Below are positions 17,401 through 25,034 of a stretch of DNA of 64,000 bases, one piece after another. The stretch's first letter is position 1; each line of letters begins with the position of its first letter. The stretch covers positions 16,277 through 80,276 of the forward strand of contig DASUHM010000054.1 in the NCBI GenBank assembly GCA_036273515.1, written 5' to 3'. A program made the translations under genes and the position numbers. The notes under the pieces were generated by a model that did not search any database, was not told where the DNA came from, and worked only from the letters and a program-made list of their open reading frames with translations. The stretch is from Gaiellales bacterium (GTDB taxonomy: Bacteria > Actinomycetota > Thermoleophilia > Gaiellales > JAICJC01).

Positions 17401-17649
17401 ACCCACGGGACGCTCGCCCTGGCGTACGAATCGAAGATGCGAACCTGCCAATCGGCTCCAGAGATCGTGCGCGCACTCCGAAGCGCACAGGGCCACGCCG
17501 CACTCGCGGACCGGGCGGAGCCCGCAGTTCTCGGAAAGGACGAGCAAAACATCGATCTCGAGCGGAGGCTCCGTGTATGGGAGCGGTATGCCCGTCGGGG
17601 ACCTGCACCTGTCCAGGAGCCAGCGAACGGAGCCTCTTCCGGATCCTGA
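14437..17649 (+). CDS. Large membrane-anchored tetratricopeptide-repeat protein
   Basis: A 1,070-residue protein. The ATG at 14437 has an AGGAGA ribosome site six bases upstream; earlier in-frame ATGs lack one. Two membrane helices lie at about residues 34-50 and 62-82, after a basic N-terminus. Residues 83-300 form a unique soluble domain. From about residue 285 on there are repeated TPR-like helices, for example FAHYNLGVVYAKLREFRAAE, YERYELGRVYEAIGDWPKAR and IYLHKGDADRAIRALERA. The TPR array suggests a protein-binding scaffold facing the cytosol. Codon use is clearly less GC-biased than in all neighbours and no operon partner is seen, both consistent with horizontal acquisition. Family not recognised. 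Confidence 0.8.
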   Translation: MATRVTVFRSRYRAARFARRLSGVVATLAGGPSRIIAPLIVSALGLWLTTKTTGGRTQATSSILLDIVGYLIAGYAAFMVVRWGDRLRRTTTFEEFRDETGEGLSAFAKSLSVRVPIEYEQLRRLHRQAEETDSYEKPIDDERYRSPRATVKAEDVATFLETAFQPESTVSVGFFRIPIQALGTVVGRLLRGPRITGTLLRDSDGIRVVAQFVGGRRSESWHVIATSGDVPSEDVVHELACRIFTALADNGPGTWQAASCFCAGMSEYRKYVSAEGGLRKVHLQRAERMFHRALAEDRNLDFAHYNLGVVYAKLREFRAAERAFLRAIARNPSEPAAYYALARIRYFDLGKKHSARDLAERVASRSKEAGERARAHDLLGLIKRGDGERGKAIQSREQAVRDASWSLVRAELRANEREGVTPTVHRELAATCMMNLAIAYSFEAEAGRAAYTRPGGTRRERRQVTHVVDAAECLLKQALELSRVDGEIHFELAKLYEAAARYADALEQYEFAMRATPDSPYFAAYLAKARADAWERDRSVPEELVRAACMATLDSPEAIFRPHESTHDAIERHIRKLRGRPQLAPLSFSDRSEDVQELLVSATVDRVAQAFETLGDRGAARSVREMPRIFAELESSWDEVSLDRLASRYEAQGRAWAHGRALFQRGVLRLERGEPASAQTFLKGALTRLREHRGEVRELEVRAWRARAFRECGRLGEALREAERAVALDPLSRYERYELGRVYEAIGDWPKARDAFAGALLLSPDDPLLHWHAGRATWRLACGSRGDPKLDALTTAQSHFEQLIELDDRPKRPLIARYWLGRIATSLGDHEAALDHYRGAQRLPDARPQATLFLGEEYLKLGAHNEATSTFEECLGVSDPDGGGELGGELGAELRAELRAEWPTELLHAWAHVGIAQSYARRWLSTRVALRHLRDAERCVEDLTPTEPTRELEAAASACRGEIYLHKGDADRAIRALERAASLHEDGRTHGTLALAYESKMRTCQSAPEIVRALRSAQGHAALADRAEPAVLGKDEQNIDLERRLRVWERYARRGPAPVQEPANGASSGS

Positions 17650-17759
17650 AAAGCACGGCCCGTATAGGTCGGGCAAGTGGCTGGGCTACGACCACGCGCA
17701 TCGCCCACACCGGTTGTCGCCGGCGGAAACCGGAATGAAATCGCTCCGTCCGAGCCGAG

Positions 17760-17832
17760 TGGGCGGTACTGGTCTCGAACCAGTGACCTCCTGCTTGTAA
17801 GGCAGGCGCTCTCCCAGCTGAGCTAACCGCCC
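17760..17832 (-). tRNA. tRNA-Val (anticodon UAC)
   Basis: The minus strand folds as a complete cloverleaf. The acceptor GGGCGGT pairs with ACCGCCC; the D arm contains AGCTCAGCTGGGAGAGC; the anticodon stem CCTGC/GCAGG encloses CTTACAA, giving anticodon TAC; the T arm has GGTTCGAGACC. The discriminator is A and CCA is not encoded. A TAGACT box about 15 bases upstream on the same strand could be its -10 element. Confidence 0.95.
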
Positions 17833-17874
17833 TCGCTCGAGGGACAGTCTAAATGCCGCCGGAATGCGGCCGGG

Positions 17875-17916
17875 CCTACCCGATTTCGGGGATGCGCCTC
17901 CCCGATTCGGCGTAGG
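17875..17916. other. Hairpin between tRNA-Val and the sensor kinase gene
   Basis: A stem-loop with a perfect 7-bp inner stem (TCGGGGA, loop TGCGCC, TCCCCGA) and a 5-bp outer stem (CCTAC/GTAGG) separated by an internal loop. It lies upstream of both divergent transcripts, 32 bases before the kinase ATG, so it could be a leader structure or a binding site. No U-tract follows. Confidence 0.5.
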
Positions 17917-17948
17917 CTCTGCCAAGACACCGCGAGCACAATCTGACC

Positions 17949-20900
17949 ATGCCCGACCCGTTCCCCTCCGAGACGCTGCGCGAGATCGCGGATCGCGCCC
18001 GTGTCGCGCTGGGCGCCGACCAGGCGCTGGTGCTGCCGCTGGCGGGCGGCGAGCCGCTGCCGCCGGGGCCCGAGGGCGGACCGAGCCTGTCCGCGCCGAT
18101 CCGCATCGACGGCGATCCGGTGGCGACGCTCATCGTCAGCCGCGATCCGGGCGGGGCGCCATTTGGCGAGGAGTCGGCGCTGCTGTCGACGGTCTGCGAG
18201 CTGGCGGCCCACGCCATCGCCGCCTCCCGCCGCGCCGACCTGCGCACCGAGCAGCTGACCCTCGTCCAGGCCGTCGCGAGCGCCGTCGGCGCGGCGACGT
18301 CGGTCGACGAGGCCTTCCGGATGGCGGCCACGGCCGTCTTCGATCACACCCGCTACTCCGGCGTCACGGCCACGATGGTCGACCGCGCGGCCGGCGAGCA
18401 GGTGGTGACCGTCGACCTCGGCGGCGACGTGACGACGGGGCAGACGATCCGCCGCCCGATCGACACAGGTCTCGTCGGCGCCTGCATCGCTCAGGGCACC
18501 CAGATCATGCTCTCCGACGCCACCGCCGACGAGCGCTACTCGTGGACGGCGGACGGCCGCTGGGAGTCGCTGCTCCTGACGCCCGTCGAGGTCGAGGGCC
18601 GCTGCGAGGGCGTGCTCGAGCTCGCCGACGTCGAGCGCGACCGCTTCGACGCCGCCGACGCCGCCCTCATGCAGGCGGTCGCCGACCAGGTGGCGACGGC
18701 GCTCGTGGGTGTGCGCATGCGCGAGCGCTCGCAGCGGCTCCAGCACGAGTCGCAGCGGCGGGCGCAACGCCTGGAGCTGGCGGCCGACCTGTCGCGCGAG
18801 ATCGCCTCCACCGGCAGCGTCGACGAGCTCCTGCGCACCGTGACGATCACCCTCCACCGCCACACCGACTACACGGCGGTGTGGACGGCCGGCGCCGACC
18901 ACCGCCACGGCACCCAACGGATGTGGACGATCACGCGCGGCCGCGACACGGTCGCCGTCTCGACCCACCCGCTCGACTCGGGCGTGATCGGCCAGGTCGT
19001 TCGCACGGGCAAACAGGCGCTGCTCGGGCGCTCGCACCTCGCCGACGCCGGCGGGGCGTGGGCGGCCGCCGGGTACGAGTCGCTGATCGCGACACCGGTC
19101 GTGGTCGGCCGCCGGTGCGAGGCGGTGATCGGCCTCTCCGACCTGCGTGCCGACCAGTTCGACGAGTCCGACGCGCTGCTCATGCGCACGCTCGCCGAGC
19201 AGGTCGCCGCCGCCCTGCGCGGCGCGGCGCTGCGCGAGGAGTCCGACCGCCGCGCGACCCGACTGAACGTCGTCGCCGAGGTGGCCCGGGCGCTGCGCTC
19301 GCCCGAGAGCGTCGACCAGGCCCTGCACGACGCCGCCCAGGCCATCAGCCGCTACACCGGCTACTCCGGGCTGACCGCCTGGGTGGTCGAGCCGATGCGA
19401 GGCGAGCGCCGGGCCGTGTTCGCGCGCGACCGCGGCACCGACGTCTACGTCGGCCTGCGCGTGCCCACGGCCGCCGGCATCCCCGGCGCCGCGATCACGT
19501 CGGGCAAGGTGCTGCGCCTCGGCCGGGCGGGCGACCATCCCGCCTTCTCCTGGCCGGGCCGCGACCCCAACAACTCCGTCCTGATCGCCCCGGTGATGGT
19601 CGAGGGCACGTGTGCCGCCGCCCTCGTGATCGCCGACGAGCACCCGAACTGGTTCGACTCGGACGACGAGGAGCTGGTCAAGGCGATCTCAGACCACCTC
19701 GCCGCCGCCATCCGCTCGGTGGAGCTGCGCGAGGAGTCCAGCCGGCAGGCGCACCGGCTCTCGCTGGCCGCCGAGATCGCCGCGCTGCTGCCGGCGCAGG
19801 ACACGCCCGAGAGCGCGATCCGGGTTGCCGCCGAGGCGGTGCACGAGCGCGGCCGCTACGACGCCGTCATGGCCATCACCGTGCTCGAGGCGAGCGACGA
19901 GCAGCTCGTCGTCGCCGACTTCGGGGCGTCGCGCGAGAGCTTCACCGGCCTGCGCCGGCCGATCGGCACCGGCATCACCGCGCGGACGATCAAGTCGGGC
20001 CGCCAGAACCTGATCAACGGCCACGAGCGCGACCCCGACTACGCCCCGTGGGGCGACGAGGAGTCGTTCGACTCGCTGCTCTCCACACCGGTCATGGTCG
20101 ACGGCCGCTGCGTCTCCGTGATCGAGGTGGCGAGCCGGCCGATGAACCAGTTCGACCACTCCGACGAGGCGCTCATGGCCGCCGTCGCCGAGCAGCTCGC
20201 AGCGGCGCTGCGCGGGGTGCGGCTGCGCAGCGAGTCGGAGCGGCGGGCGCAGCGTCTGGCACTGGCGGCGTCGGTGGCAAGCGCCGTGACGAACGCCGAC
20301 ACCGTCCAGAACGTCCTCCGCGCCGCGGCCGACGCGATCTTCGAGCCGACCGACTACGGCGCGGTGACGGCGATCGTGGCCACGCCGAACGCGGACGAGT
20401 ACACGGTCGTCACCGACCGGGTGCGCGTCGGCGGATCGATCGAGGGCACGCGCCTGCCGCTCGAGACCGGCGCGGCCGGCCGGGCGCTCGCGACCGGCGA
20501 GCAGATCGTCGTCGGCGACCTCGAGGACGGGGCGACCCCGCTCGCGTACCGGTCCGCGCTCGTGACGCCGGTGTTCGAGGGGCCGACCGCCGCCGCGATC
20601 GCCATCTACGACCATCGCCCCGATCGCTTCGACGCAGCCGACGCGACGCTCTTGCGCACCGTCGCCGAGCAGGTGATCGCCACGATGCGCGGCGTGCGCC
20701 TGCGCGACGAGTCCGAGCAGCGCTCGAGCCGGCTGGCGCTCACGACCGAGGTGGCCGGCGCGATCGCTTCGGCAGAGACGATCGACGAGGTGCTGGCCGC
20801 GGTCGTCGAGACGGTCTACCTCGGCCGCGGCTACTCGGCGGCGGTCGCGATCCGGGTGCTTCCCGAGGCGGGCGAGCAGGTCGTCGTCGCCAACCTGGGC

Positions 20901-21914
20901 AACGAGGGCACGACGGCCGCGGGCCTGCACCGGCGCATCGACGCGGGCACCGTCGGCACCGTCATCGCCTCGGGCGAGCAGGTGGTGCTGGGCGACGCCC
21001 AGGCCCACCCCGCCTACGAGTGGCCGGCGCCGATCCCGCTCCCGTCCGAGCTGCTCACGCCCGTCGTCGTCGACGGCGAATGCATCGCGGTGCTCGGCGT
21101 CTACGACGGCCTTCGCGACCGCTTCGACGCGGCCGACGCGCTGGCGATGCGCACAGTCGCCGACCAGGTGGCGGCCACATGCCGAGGCGTGCTCCTGCGC
21201 GAGCAGCTGGAGCAGCGGGCCGAGCGGCTGGCCGCACTCGAGCGGCGCCATCGCGAGCTCATGGAGCGGCTCGTGCGCGCGCAGGAGCAGGAGCGCTCGC
21301 GCGTCGCCGCCGACCTGCACGACGACACGATCCAGGTGATGTCGGCCTGCGTGATCTCGCTCGACAGCGTCCGCATGGCCGTGCAGGACGGCAACACGGA
21401 GCGGGTGCGGCGCGGGCTCGAGCAGGTGTCGGAGCTGATCTCGGGCGCCGTCGAGCGGACGCGGCGGATGACCTTCGACCTGCGCCCGGCGGTGCTCTGG
21501 CACCACGGCCTGGTCGTCGCGCTCGAGCAGGCGCTGCACACGCTCGAGAGCGAGACCGGCATCGCCACGAGCCTCGACGTGGTCGGCCTCGAGACCCGGA
21601 TCGACGCGACCATGGAGACGCTCGTCTTCCGCTCGATCACCGAGGTCCTCGCGAACGCGCGCGTCCATTCAGGCGCGACGACGCTCGACGTGCGGCTCGA
21701 GCGCGGCGCCGGCGTCCTGAACGTGCACGTGGCCGACGACGGCCGCGGCTTCGACCTCGAGCCGGCGCTGGCCCGGGCGCGGCGCACGAACCACCTCGGT
21801 CTCGAGTCGCTGATGGAACGGGTCGACGCCGCCGGCGGCCGGGTCGAGATCACGACGGCGCCCGGCAAGGGCACGGTCGTCGAGATCGCCCAGCCGCTGT
21901 GGCCGGGAGACTGA
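17949..21914 (+). CDS. Sensor histidine kinase with seven tandem GAF modules
   Basis: A 1,321-residue cytosolic kinase. Six full GAF domains of about 185 residues follow one shorter N-terminal GAF-like module (about residues 1-95). Each is introduced by a helix such as SESERRAQRLALAASVASAV and contains TPVMVDGRCVSVIEV-like strands. The end is a HisKA_3 dimerisation helix with the phospho-acceptor in VAADLHDDTIQ, then a HATPase_c domain (SITEVLANARVHSG for the N box and VADDGRGFDLEPAL for G1). This is the NarL/DegS type, which normally phosphorylates a LuxR-type regulator, but none lies next to it. There are no membrane segments. The GAF copies are similar enough to suggest internal duplication. 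Confidence 0.92.
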   Translation: MPDPFPSETLREIADRARVALGADQALVLPLAGGEPLPPGPEGGPSLSAPIRIDGDPVATLIVSRDPGGAPFGEESALLSTVCELAAHAIAASRRADLRTEQLTLVQAVASAVGAATSVDEAFRMAATAVFDHTRYSGVTATMVDRAAGEQVVTVDLGGDVTTGQTIRRPIDTGLVGACIAQGTQIMLSDATADERYSWTADGRWESLLLTPVEVEGRCEGVLELADVERDRFDAADAALMQAVADQVATALVGVRMRERSQRLQHESQRRAQRLELAADLSREIASTGSVDELLRTVTITLHRHTDYTAVWTAGADHRHGTQRMWTITRGRDTVAVSTHPLDSGVIGQVVRTGKQALLGRSHLADAGGAWAAAGYESLIATPVVVGRRCEAVIGLSDLRADQFDESDALLMRTLAEQVAAALRGAALREESDRRATRLNVVAEVARALRSPESVDQALHDAAQAISRYTGYSGLTAWVVEPMRGERRAVFARDRGTDVYVGLRVPTAAGIPGAAITSGKVLRLGRAGDHPAFSWPGRDPNNSVLIAPVMVEGTCAAALVIADEHPNWFDSDDEELVKAISDHLAAAIRSVELREESSRQAHRLSLAAEIAALLPAQDTPESAIRVAAEAVHERGRYDAVMAITVLEASDEQLVVADFGASRESFTGLRRPIGTGITARTIKSGRQNLINGHERDPDYAPWGDEESFDSLLSTPVMVDGRCVSVIEVASRPMNQFDHSDEALMAAVAEQLAAALRGVRLRSESERRAQRLALAASVASAVTNADTVQNVLRAAADAIFEPTDYGAVTAIVATPNADEYTVVTDRVRVGGSIEGTRLPLETGAAGRALATGEQIVVGDLEDGATPLAYRSALVTPVFEGPTAAAIAIYDHRPDRFDAADATLLRTVAEQVIATMRGVRLRDESEQRSSRLALTTEVAGAIASAETIDEVLAAVVETVYLGRGYSAAVAIRVLPEAGEQVVVANLGNEGTTAAGLHRRIDAGTVGTVIASGEQVVLGDAQAHPAYEWPAPIPLPSELLTPVVVDGECIAVLGVYDGLRDRFDAADALAMRTVADQVAATCRGVLLREQLEQRAERLAALERRHRELMERLVRAQEQERSRVAADLHDDTIQVMSACVISLDSVRMAVQDGNTERVRRGLEQVSELISGAVERTRRMTFDLRPAVLWHHGLVVALEQALHTLESETGIATSLDVVGLETRIDATMETLVFRSITEVLANARVHSGATTLDVRLERGAGVLNVHVADDGRGFDLEPALARARRTNHLGLESLMERVDAAGGRVEITTAPGKGTVVEIAQPLWPGD

Positions 21915-21921
21915 CCCGGCG

Positions 21922-23718
21922 CTAGCCCAGCTGGCGGTCGAGGTTCACGGCCGCGCTGATCAGCGAGAGGTGCGTGAAGGCCTGCGGGAAGTTCCCGAGC
22001 GCCTCGCCGGAGGGGCCGATCTCCTCGGAGTAGAGGCCGAGGTGGTTCGCGTAGGTGAGCATCTTCTCGAAGGCGAGCCGGGCCTCGTCGACGCGGCCGG
22101 CGCGGGCGAGCGCCTCGACGTACCAGAACGTGCAGATCGAGAACGTGCCCTCGTCGCCCTGGAGGCCGTCGGGCGACGCCTTCGCGTTGTAGCGGTAGAC
22201 CAGGCTGTCGGCGACGAGCTCGCGGCCGATCGCGTCGAGCGTGCGCAGCCAGCGCGGGTCCTTCGGGGCGATGAACTTCGTGAGCGGCATCAGGAGCAGC
22301 GACGCGTCCAGCACGTCCGAGCCGTAGTGCTGCACGAACGCGCCGCGCTTCTCGTTCCAGCCGCGGGTCATCACCTGCTCCGTGATCTGGTCGCGCACGT
22401 CGAGCCACTTCACCAGGTCGCCGGGCAGGCCGCGGTAGCGGCCCATGCGCACCGCCCGCTCGATCGCCACCCACGACATGAGCCGCGAGTAGGTGAAGTG
22501 CTGGCGGCCGCCGCGCGTCTCCCAGATGCCCTCGTCGGCCTGGTCCCAGTTGTCGCAGAGCCACTCGACGATCTTGCGCAGCTCCACCCAGGAGTCGTAC
22601 GAGATGGGATCGCCGTACTTGTTGTAGAGGTAGATCGAGTCGATCAGCTCGCCGTAGATGTCGAGCTGGAGCTGGCTTGCGGCGCCGTTTCCGATCCGCA
22701 CCGGAGCCGAGCCGGCGTAGCCCTCGAGGTGGCCGAGCACGTCCTCCGGCAGCTCGGCGCGGCCGTCGATCCCGTACATGATCTGGAGCGGCCCACCCTC
22801 GCCGTAGGAGGTCTCGCCGAAGCGGTCGGTCAGCCAGGTGATGAACGCCTCCGCCTCCTCCGTGAACCCGAGCCGCAGGAGCGCATAGAGCGAGAACGCC
22901 GCGTCGCGCACCCAGGTGTAGCGGTAGTCCCAGTTGCGCTCGCCCCCGATGTGCTCCGGCAGACTCGTGGTCGGCGCGGCGACGATGGCGCCGGTGGGCC
23001 GGTAGGTGAGCAGTTTGAGCGTCAGGGCGGAGCGGTTCACCATCTCCCGCCAGCGGCCCTTGTAGACGGAGTGGGAGAGCCAGCCCCGCCAGAAGCGCAC
23101 CGTCCGCTCGAACGACTCGGCCGCCGCGGCCTCGCTGATCGGCTTCAGCTTCTGGCCGCGCGTGTTCGGCTGGAGGAGGAAGGTGGCGCTGGCCCCGTTG
23201 GCGAGGTCGAAGTGGGCGGTGACGTCGTCGCCGTCGCGCTCGAGCGGCACGTTCGTCGCCAGGGTCAGCGAGAGGGCGGAGGTGTTGAACACGGCGCCGC
23301 CCTCGTAGAGCTCGACCCCGTGCGGCCGGCGGGCGTAGTCGAAGCGCGGCCGGCACTCGAGCCGGAAGCGCATCTCGCCCCGCACCGCCACCACCTGGCG
23401 CACCAGCCGGCGGGGATGACGCGGGTCGCGGTGGATCGGCATGAAGTCGTGCACCTCGCCGACGCCGTCGGGCGTCATGAAGCGGGTGATGAGGACGTTC
23501 GTGTCGGGGAAGTAGAGCTGGCGCACCGTGTGGCCGCCGTTCACCGGCGCGATCCGCCAGAAGCCGCCCTTCTCGGCGTCGAGGATCGACGCGAACACGC
23601 TGGGCGAGTCGAAGCGCGGGCAGCAGAACCAGTCGATCGTGCCGTCGGTGCCGACGAGCGCGACGCTGTGCAGGTCACCGATCACGCCGTGCTCGGCGAT
23701 GGGCAGGTAGGCGCTCAT
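21922..23718 (-). CDS. Glycoside hydrolase family 15 protein (glucoamylase/trehalase type)
   Basis: A 598-residue protein with the two-domain layout of bacterial GH15 enzymes. An N-terminal beta-sandwich includes [20 protein letters not shown]. The catalytic (alpha/alpha)6 barrel has [20 protein letters not shown], the first catalytic region, and [20 protein letters not shown], which holds the second catalytic Glu. No signal peptide is visible, so it is cytosolic. In actinobacteria such proteins are often trehalases or glucoamylases; the substrate cannot be decided here. It is convergent with the kinase gene, with only seven bases between. Confidence 0.9.
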   Translation of the reverse strand: MSAYLPIAEHGVIGDLHSVALVGTDGTIDWFCCPRFDSPSVFASILDAEKGGFWRIAPVNGGHTVRQLYFPDTNVLITRFMTPDGVGEVHDFMPIHRDPRHPRRLVRQVVAVRGEMRFRLECRPRFDYARRPHGVELYEGGAVFNTSALSLTLATNVPLERDGDDVTAHFDLANGASATFLLQPNTRGQKLKPISEAAAAESFERTVRFWRGWLSHSVYKGRWREMVNRSALTLKLLTYRPTGAIVAAPTTSLPEHIGGERNWDYRYTWVRDAAFSLYALLRLGFTEEAEAFITWLTDRFGETSYGEGGPLQIMYGIDGRAELPEDVLGHLEGYAGSAPVRIGNGAASQLQLDIYGELIDSIYLYNKYGDPISYDSWVELRKIVEWLCDNWDQADEGIWETRGGRQHFTYSRLMSWVAIERAVRMGRYRGLPGDLVKWLDVRDQITEQVMTRGWNEKRGAFVQHYGSDVLDASLLLMPLTKFIAPKDPRWLRTLDAIGRELVADSLVYRYNAKASPDGLQGDEGTFSICTFWYVEALARAGRVDEARLAFEKMLTYANHLGLYSEEIGPSGEALGNFPQAFTHLSLISAAVNLDRQLG

Positions 23719-23817
23719 CGTGCAGGCGGAGTCCTACAAGATGGGCCGGATGCGCACAAGCCGGGGCTATACTCTGCCGGCCGCCGGGCCGCCCTTCTGT
23801 GCCCGTGCGACGAACGC

Positions 23818-23891
23818 GGGGGCGTAGTTCAGCTGGTTAGAACGCCGGCCTGTCACGCCGGAGGTCGCGGGTTCGAGTCCCGTCGCTCCCG
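23818..23891 (+). tRNA. tRNA-Asp (anticodon GUC)
   Basis: Complete cloverleaf: the acceptor GGGGGCG pairs with CGCTCCC with one G-U pair; the anticodon stem GCCGG/CCGGC-type helix encloses CTGTCAC, giving GTC; the T arm contains GGTTCGAGTCC. The discriminator is G, as expected for tRNA-Asp, and CCA is not encoded. TATACT at 23768-23773, about 45 bases upstream, is a good -10 candidate. Confidence 0.96.
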
Positions 23892-23934
23892 CTCTTCCCA
23901 CCCGTGGCCGCGACGATGGACGTTGGCTTGGTCG

Positions 23935-24040
23935 AACCGTGCTGGATGCGGCGGATGTGGCGACGCCGATCGGGTGCTCGACTTCCGCCAGGCAGACGCT
24001 GAGAGCCTGCCATCGGCGAATGCGTCGTTCGACGCGGTGG
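23935..24040 (+). pseudogene. Relic of a class I SAM-dependent methyltransferase
   Basis: Just downstream of tRNA-Asp the sequence gives VLDA in one frame, then CGDADRVLDFRQADAESLP and ANASFDAVV in the next. These are methyltransferase motif I (VLDxGCG) joined, after an apparent deletion, to the ADAESLPxxxxSFDAVV segment typical of Methyltransf_11. No complete frame exists. The rest of the 253-base gap (23892-24144) holds nothing I can identify. Confidence 0.5.
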
Positions 24041-24144
24041 TGCCCGAGCTTCCTCGCCGCACGCCGCGCCCCTGAGCGATCAGAGGGAGGCCAGCGCGAC
24101 CAGCAACAGGGCGAACGCCGTCCACGCCGTCGGCGACCGCGCGG

Positions 24145-24795
24145 TCAGCGCCGCCGAGCCCGCAGCACCACGTCCGCGATGTGCGGCGTGCCCGGCGGCG
24201 GGTCGATGCGCGGCTCGACCGCGTGCAGCTCGACGATGAAGTCCGCCTCGAGCAGCGGGGCGAGGTCGTCGGCGCCGACGTAGTCGGCCGGGTCGTTGCC
24301 GCGCGCCTTCATGTGCTCTCGGTGCTCGTGGTCGAGGTCGTGGTAGACGGCGAGGACGAGGCCGCCGGGCCGGACCGCGGCGAGCAGCTCGCGCACGGCG
24401 CCCTCGCCGCCCGCCTTCGGCAGTGCCGGGTACTGCAGCGACACGAGATCGAACGACCCGGCCGCAAACGGCGTCCGCAGGGCGTCGCCGGCGGCCCACT
24501 CGACGGCGACACCGAGCCGTTCGGCGACCTCTCGGCCACGGCGGACGGCCACCTCGGAGACGTCGATCGCGGTCACGGTCCAGCCCTGCTGCGCGAGCCA
24601 GATCGCGTCGGCACCCTCGCCGCAGCCGACGTCGAGCGCCGTGCCGGGGCTGAGGCCCGTGACTTCGGCGACGAGCCGGCCGTTCGGCCGGCCGCTCCAC
24701 ATCGCCGCGTCGTGCTTGCTGTAGCGCGCGTCCCACTCGGAGGCCTGGCCCGCCGAGCCGAACCGGCCCTCATCCTGCTCGTCCACGGGCTGCAT
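24145..24795 (-). CDS. Class I SAM-dependent methyltransferase
   Basis: A 216-residue soluble methyltransferase. Motif I is ALDVGCGEGADAIWLAQQG, motif II TVTAIDVSEVAV, motif III/IV GDALRTPFAAGSFDLVSLQ and motif VI VRPGGLVLAVYHD. Early WDARYSKHDAAMWSGRPN is typical of the TehB/thiopurine-like branch (DUF of small-molecule methyltransferases acting on tellurite, thiols or antibiotics). The substrate is not predictable from sequence. It is divergent from a small gene at 24842. Confidence 0.9.
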   Translation of the reverse strand: MQPVDEQDEGRFGSAGQASEWDARYSKHDAAMWSGRPNGRLVAEVTGLSPGTALDVGCGEGADAIWLAQQGWTVTAIDVSEVAVRRGREVAERLGVAVEWAAGDALRTPFAAGSFDLVSLQYPALPKAGGEGAVRELLAAVRPGGLVLAVYHDLDHEHREHMKARGNDPADYVGADDLAPLLEADFIVELHAVEPRIDPPPGTPHIADVVLRARRR

Positions 24796-24841
24796 GGTAC
24801 GCGCGCCTCACCGGAACCACGTCGGCGGTTAAGGTGACCGC

Positions 24842-24964
24842 ATGCCCTTGATCAAGTCCGACACGTTCCCCTTCGGGAACCTCGCGGGTGAAGACCACGG
24901 CGCCGGCATCTCGCTGGTGTGCATCCACGCCAACCCGACGTTCGAGACGGAATGGCTCGAGTGA
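24842..24964 (+). CDS. Small 40-residue protein
   Basis: ATG to TGA, 41 codons, with a strong AAGGTGA ribosome site four bases before the start and mostly G/C third positions. The peptide begins MPLIKSDTFPFGNLAGEDHG and ends FETEWLE. A stable hairpin follows seven bases after the stop, which makes a complete small transcription unit. I do not recognise the family; it could also be a remnant of a larger gene. Confidence 0.5.
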   Translation: MPLIKSDTFPFGNLAGEDHGAGISLVCIHANPTFETEWLE

Positions 24965-24970
24965 GCCGGC

Positions 24971-24992
24971 CGCGCCCGGGAACCCGGGCGCG
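24971..24992 (+). terminator. GC-rich hairpin after the 40-residue gene
   Basis: CGCGCCCGG, loop GAAC, CCGGGCGCG: a perfect 9-bp stem with a 4-base loop seven bases after the stop. There is no T-run, so it may be an L-shaped actinobacterial terminator or an attenuator before the downstream lipoprotein gene. Confidence 0.5.
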
Positions 24993-25034
24993 GGATCGTC
25001 CGTCTCACTCGTGGTGACGTTGCTGCGAACACCC

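Noticed and set aside
17949..21914. Long minus-strand open frames under the GAF kinase
   Set aside because: They are reverse-frame shadows caused by GC-rich repeats (Val/Asp/Arg-rich, no motifs).
22000..24075. 701-codon plus-strand frame over the GH15 gene
   Set aside because: Shadow of the GH15 gene; only its last part coincides with the methyltransferase relic, which is annotated separately.
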